From Bryobacterales bacterium (GTDB taxonomy: Bacteria > Acidobacteriota > Terriglobia > Bryobacterales > Bryobacteraceae): a stretch of 9,768 nt of DNA. The notes under the pieces were generated by a model, which was given only the letters and a program-made list of their open reading frames with translations, was not told the DNA's origin and did no database searches. Position numbers and translations under genes: made by a program. The DNA is taken from the NCBI GenBank assembly GCA_003132865.1, contig PKYZ01000220.1, positions 458-10,225 on the forward strand, read 5' to 3'. The first letter of the stretch is position 1; each line of letters starts with the position of its first letter. Below are positions 7,240 to 9,768 of this stretch, one piece after another.

Positions 7240-7827
7240 CTACTTCTTAGGTGGGATGCTGTTTTTCTTGAGAATATCCGTACACCTTGCCGCAACCTCA
7301 GCGCCATGAACCGCCAATTGCTCCTCGGCTTCGACATATCTCTGGTACAAGGAACCCACGTTCTCACTTACGGTGTAGATCAACGTGGACACATCACTGC
7401 AACTTTGCGCCAGATGAAGCAGGGATTCCGCCTTGTCCCTATTTCCGGCCATCATCTGGAACGCGGCTTGCCCTGATGCGCCACTTCCGCAGAGCACAGC
7501 GTTTCGATCTGCGTCATCCAGCCACTCGAAAAAAGTGAAACCCAGTGGCCCGTTGAACCCTTGGGGCTTGCCCTTGAGCGCTTTCACGGCCGTTTCCAAT
7601 GCATTCACGACCTGGCGGTCATGGGCGACGGCATCCATAGCGCTCTTGCCCATCTGAACCTCTTCTTCGTCTATCAGCGGCTTGTATTGTTGTATCGCCC
7701 GTTCGGTTTGAGTGAGCACGAGGTTGATTTCATCATCAGTTGGGAAAGTCTTTTCAGTTTGCGCGCTAGCCACGACCGCAAAACTGATGGTCAGAACAAG
7801 TACAGAGGCACACCGAAATAGAGCCAT
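7240..7827 (-). CDS. Hypothetical secreted helical protein
   Basis: The product is 195 residues and the family is not recognised. It has a clear Sec signal peptide (MALFRC then a hydrophobic core) with a likely cut after ASA at residue 22. The mature protein is mostly predicted helix: TDDEINLVLTQTERAIQQY (30-48), HDRQVVNALETAVKALKGK (69-87) and a Glu-rich C-terminal helix around EAEEQLAVHGAEVAARC. It contains three cysteines (C113, C143, C182) and the stretch PLGFTFFEWLDDADRNAVLC. The start at 7827 is chosen over an in-frame ATG at 7854 because AAGGGAG (complement of 7835-7841) sits 7 bases before it, and the 7854 start would add charged residues before the signal peptide. An 8-base-stem hairpin lies directly before the ribosome binding site. 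The membrane-protein gene follows on the same strand. Confidence 0.7.
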   Translation of the reverse strand: MALFRCASVLVLTISFAVVASAQTEKTFPTDDEINLVLTQTERAIQQYKPLIDEEEVQMGKSAMDAVAHDRQVVNALETAVKALKGKPQGFNGPLGFTFFEWLDDADRNAVLCGSGASGQAAFQMMAGNRDKAESLLHLAQSCSDVSTLIYTVSENVGSLYQRYVEAEEQLAVHGAEVAARCTDILKKNSIPPKK

Positions 7828-7843
7828 TTGGGCGCTCCCTTCG

Positions 7844-7865
7844 CGTTTCCGCATATTCGGAAACG
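7844..7865 (-). promoter_or_regulatory. Leader hairpin next to the ribosome binding site
   Basis: CGTTTCCG (7844-7851) and CGGAAACG (7858-7865) are perfect complements separated by the loop CATATT. The structure begins 2 bases upstream of the AAGGGAG ribosome binding site of the minus-strand gene starting at 7827. It could be an mRNA leader hairpin or a repressor operator; the sequence alone does not decide. Confidence 0.45.
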
Positions 7866-7932
7866 TGGCTAGATAATAACAGATTTCACAACGGAGATAG
7901 CGACCCTCGGCAGCCCGACGCACGGCCGGGGC

Positions 7933-7939
7933 GTTAGGC
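7933..7939 (+). other. GTTAGGC, integron core-site-like heptamer (first copy)
   Basis: The heptamer matches GTTRRRY, the form of the core (R') site of integron attC elements, and sits in non-coding sequence. No matching inverse core (RYYYAAC) at a suitable distance was found, so it is not a demonstrated attC. Confidence 0.2.
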
Positions 7940-8199
7940 GGGTTGATTGCCGGACCCGCGCAGAAGGCCACGCCGTTGACGGCTTGCATTACATCGAACC
8001 GCACCCCGGCATCGTCAACATCGACGGCCCGAAACAGCAGCAGGAAAACATGGTTCTGCCCCCTGTTCGCCTTGCCGCCCCTTCAGCCTCTAGGGTGTTT
8101 CCAGCCTGCGGACGCGACGGCGACGTCCGCCCAAATGCCCGCGTCGCGCGAAGCCCACCAACCGCAAACAGACCAACCCGTTATTGAACCCCGGCTCGT

Positions 8200-8206
8200 G
8201 TTAGGC
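8200..8206 (+). other. GTTAGGC, integron core-site-like heptamer (second copy)
   Basis: This second identical heptamer (both copies share GTTAGGCG) is 267 bases after the first. It ends 4 bases before the ATG of the DUF5677-type gene, a placement common for gene cassettes. The upstream sequence CAACCCGTTATTGAACCCCGG is reminiscent of an attC arm, but a complete folded attC with paired arms could not be drawn. Confidence 0.25.
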
Positions 8207-8210
8207 GAAA

Positions 8211-9104
8211 ATGAAGCGTATGAACTGCAAAGAAGCACCGGGGCTGGTTGGCTGTCCTGAGATGTGGAAGCCAGTATATGACAGGTACCGACCATTATTC
8301 GACACAGCAGTGAAGAGCTTATCCATCAGCAATGAAATCATGGCGCAGTGCGGCTTTGCCGGCGGAGTAGAGCTCGTCACCAGGAAAGGCACATTCACTA
8401 GCGGAGTAGCGCTGACCGTTTGCCGGATGGTATTGGCGGCGTCGAATACGTTTGGCGCGCTTCAAACGCTTGTCCTTAACGGCTACGGCTCTGACGCACT
8501 CAGGCTAAGCCGCAGCATCTACGAAACTGAGTTGAATGTTTTCTGGCTGAAAGAACACCCGGAGGATATCGAAGACTTTCTGGGTTACCGCGCCATTCAG
8601 CTAAAGCAGCGTTTCGATCAGATGGACGAGGAGCGGAGAAAGTTGGTGCCCAAAGAGATCGCCGCTGAAATTCTGGCAGACTACGCCTCTTCTCTTCCCC
8701 GCTTCGTCAAACCCGGAAAGACGAAACCCCGCCGTGAATGGTGTCGCGTGTCTCTGCGTGATCGCGCCGCCGAACATGAAGGTCTATTGCGGTTGCACCT
8801 CACCTATTACCCGATGGTCTCATCAATTCATCATGGAGATATACAAGGCCTGACTGCTCAGTTCGATACCGAGGGAAAAATGGATATGGCACCCTCATGG
8901 AGCCACCTCGGCACCGCGCTGGTAAGCGGACTCGGCTCGTTTTTGCGATGCCTGAATGATTTTGATGAAATTACCCGACTTGGTTTTGGAGACCGCCTTG
9001 AGCTGGTGCTGGAAGATTACGTCGCTGCACTGAAGGCCACCGCATCGCGGCACGAAGACAAGGATCAGGGCGCGGACCAAGAGATCCTCCCGTCTGGACC
9101 ATAG
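8211..9104 (+). CDS. DUF5677-like protein of unknown function
   Basis: The product is 297 residues, predicted mainly helical and soluble, with no signal peptide. It resembles the DUF5677 family: a mid-protein helix with DALRLSRSIYETELNVFWL (R98, R101, E105), then a charged helix LKQRFDQMDEERRKL, and later YYPMVSSIHHGDIQ with two histidines (H207, H208). The paired Arg/Glu helix and the Ser/His-Gly motif are the usual landmarks of that family, whose biochemical function is unknown. The assignment is from memory of the pattern, not a search. In-frame TAG at 8202-8204 limits the start to ATG 8211 or ATG 8220. Neither has a good ribosome binding site. The gene follows GTTAGGCG by 3 bases, and its GC (43% in the 60 bases at 8281-8340 by hand count) is well below that of the transporter genes, which suggests transfer. 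Its last 40 bases overlap the convergent broken gene. Confidence 0.65.
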   Translation: MKRMNCKEAPGLVGCPEMWKPVYDRYRPLFDTAVKSLSISNEIMAQCGFAGGVELVTRKGTFTSGVALTVCRMVLAASNTFGALQTLVLNGYGSDALRLSRSIYETELNVFWLKEHPEDIEDFLGYRAIQLKQRFDQMDEERRKLVPKEIAAEILADYASSLPRFVKPGKTKPRREWCRVSLRDRAAEHEGLLRLHLTYYPMVSSIHHGDIQGLTAQFDTEGKMDMAPSWSHLGTALVSGLGSFLRCLNDFDEITRLGFGDRLELVLEDYVAALKATASRHEDKDQGADQEILPSGP

Positions 9105-9487
9105 AGTCGCAGCGCCGGTCGGCTTGGCCCGCTACTAAGCTCGACGAGCGGTCTTGTGCGACCGTTAGCGAAGTACAACCCGTCTGTGCTTAGTACCGTC
9201 CTGTCCGGCCCATTCTCATCACTCAGCCAGATTGCTGGTGCGTCCGGCTTCATATCGACCGCGGCCCCCCGCGACTTCAGACGTTCCAATCATGATTCTT
9301 GCGCGCGGCCATGGCTATCGCGAATGACGAAGTTTTCAGCTTCAATTGTTCGTGGCTTCCCGGCAAAGCCCATTGAAACAAGTGCCATTGAAGCCAACAG
9401 GAACCCCACGCCTACCGGCTTTAGCCGTCGATTGGCTCTTTCGAGCCGCGCTATACGCGCTGTCAACGCTTCGATCTCCATATTCAT
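9065..9487 (-). pseudogene. Coiled-coil/membrane-anchored repeat protein gene, interrupted by an in-frame TGA
   Basis: Start ATG 9487 has AGGGA 8 bases upstream (complement of 9496-9500). The N-terminus has a short coiled coil (IEALTARIARLERANRRL), a membrane helix (about residues 25-43), then AENFVIRDSHGRA. The frame meets TGA at 9290-9292 and continues open in the same frame to TGA 9065-9067. The downstream part carries repeat units (AIWLSDENGPDRTVLSTDG, PALRLYGPDGRISWSAP) of the xLxDxxGxxR type seen in acidobacterial anchored proteins. The residues flanking the stop (QES*LERLKSR) do not fit the repeat. Removing GC from the GCGCGC at 9301-9306 and one base from the C6 run at 9265-9270 restores SHGRARIMIGTSEVAGAAVD, which does fit. 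This suggests two insertions totalling 3 bases, whether real decay or sequence error. A single Trp/Arg-to-stop change is the alternative. The first piece alone is 65 residues. Confidence 0.6.
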
Positions 9488-9508
9488 CTGATGATTCCCT
9501 AAGCCGTT

Positions 9509-9514
9509 ATTGTA
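9509..9514 (-). promoter_or_regulatory. Possible -10 element for the broken minus-strand gene
   Basis: The complement reads TACAAT within GGTTATACAATAACGG, five of six matches to TATAAT. It lies 21 bases upstream of the ATG at 9487, so the predicted transcript would start just before the AGGGA ribosome binding site. No good -35 hexamer is found at 16-18 bases: TTGATC is present but only 12 bases away. A GTTAT-TGT-ATAAC inverted repeat overlaps it. Confidence 0.25.
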
Positions 9515-9737
9515 TAACCGGCGGGGGATCAACTTGATGTCTCGCAAAGCGTACTTTTTGCATCATTGCCGGAAGGCCCGTAAATAAAGAGCTTGGCATG
9601 TTGCGAATGTCTAGCGCAAAATGGAGGATGAGATACGGGTACACCCGCTTCTCGACGGACGACCAGACCGCCCTGGCAGACTGGCGGCTTTGAAGAGGGT
9701 CGGATACACGAGTCACCCCACCAGCCCCGGCCAGCCA

Positions 9738-9765
9738 GAACCCAACACCCAGCACCCAGCACCGC
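9738..9765. repeat. Imperfect tandem heptamer repeat
   Basis: Four 7-base units in a row: GAACCCA, ACACCCA, GCACCCA and GCACCGC. The preceding bases (about 9714-9737) are also CCAGCC-rich. The array may continue beyond the window. No gene was recognised in 9548-9737. Confidence 0.55.
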
Positions 9766-9768
9766 CGC

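Larger units (their letters stand above)
7866..8210. other. Gene-poor stretch with two GTTAGGCG copies
   Basis: Together with 7828-7865 this is a 383-base gap between divergent genes. No credible gene is seen. A plus-frame fragment near 7984-8060 (LHYIEPHPGIVNIDGP) looks protein-like and may be a gene remnant, but it has no ribosome binding site and runs into low-quality sequence. A hairpin GCGGACG (8108-8114) / CGTCCGC (8124-8130) with a 9-base loop lies in the middle, without a following T-run. GTTAGGCG occurs at 7933-7940 and at 8200-8207. Confidence 0.5.

Noticed and set aside
7240..8004. Longer start for the secreted protein giving 254 residues
   Set aside because: The extension would bury the signal peptide; a strong ribosome binding site marks the ATG at 7827.
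9164..9170. GTTAGCG as a third core-like site after the DUF5677 gene
   Set aside because: It does not match GTTRRRY and lies inside the coding part of the broken minus-strand gene (residues FANG).
9529..9600. Walker A-like peptide IYGPSGNDAKSTL in a minus frame
   Set aside because: Spacing of the glycine and lysine does not match GxxxxGK[ST], and nothing else in the frame resembles an ATPase.
6549..9602. Shared 11-mers CTTGGCATGTT (6549, 9592) and GCCGGAAGGCC (about 6592, 9569) near both ends of the accessory block, considered as flanking direct repeats
   Set aside because: Their order differs at the two ends and several 11-base matches are expected by chance in a window of this size.
9622..9693. 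Tiny plus-strand open frame starting MEDEIRVHPLL
   Set aside because: About 23 residues, no ribosome binding site at proper spacing and no recognisable motif.

Overview
The window reads as a piece of a high-GC, Gram-negative bacterial chromosome. It most resembles an acidobacterium of the Solibacter/Bryobacter type. The reasons are a PEGA-domain protein tail, a Phd/PIN toxin-antitoxin pair, a quinoprotein with an N-terminal cytochrome c, and the codon style. That assignment is a judgement from gene content, not a database match. No rRNA, tRNA, CRISPR array, transposase, integrase or phage gene is visible.

Left part (1-1107, + strand): the 3' end of a PEGA-repeat protein, followed by an overlapping or abutting Phd/YefM-like antitoxin with an unusually short N-terminus, then a PIN-domain (VapC-type) toxin. 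The toxin stops one base before the end of the convergent transporter operon.

Centre (1109-4695, - strand): a complete four-gene ABC importer of the spermidine/putrescine type in the order potA-potB-potC-potD. Its genes are 7 bases apart or overlap by 4. It encodes an ATPase, two permeases and a predicted Tat-exported lipoprotein that captures the substrate. Only 36 bases separate potA from a divergent gene (4732-6540) for a secreted cytochrome c-PQQ beta-propeller protein resembling polyvinyl-alcohol dehydrogenase.

Right part (6541-9768): visibly lower in GC and made of poorly characterised genes, so probably accessory. It holds a minus-strand pair (a secreted helical protein, then a single-pass membrane protein), a 383-base gene-free stretch with two copies of GTTAGGCG (the form of an integron core site), and a plus-strand gene of DUF5677 type that starts 4 bases after the second copy. 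Next comes a minus-strand gene for a coiled-coil/membrane-anchored repeat protein, interrupted by an in-frame TGA. Its best reconstruction needs two small compensating insertions. The window ends in short imperfect heptamer repeats.

The strongest points for a second look are the broken minus-strand gene at 9065-9487, the cassette-like placement of the DUF5677 gene, the hairpin directly before the ribosome binding site of the secreted-protein gene, and the N-terminally shortened antitoxin. No clearly new multi-gene system could be demonstrated from sequence alone.
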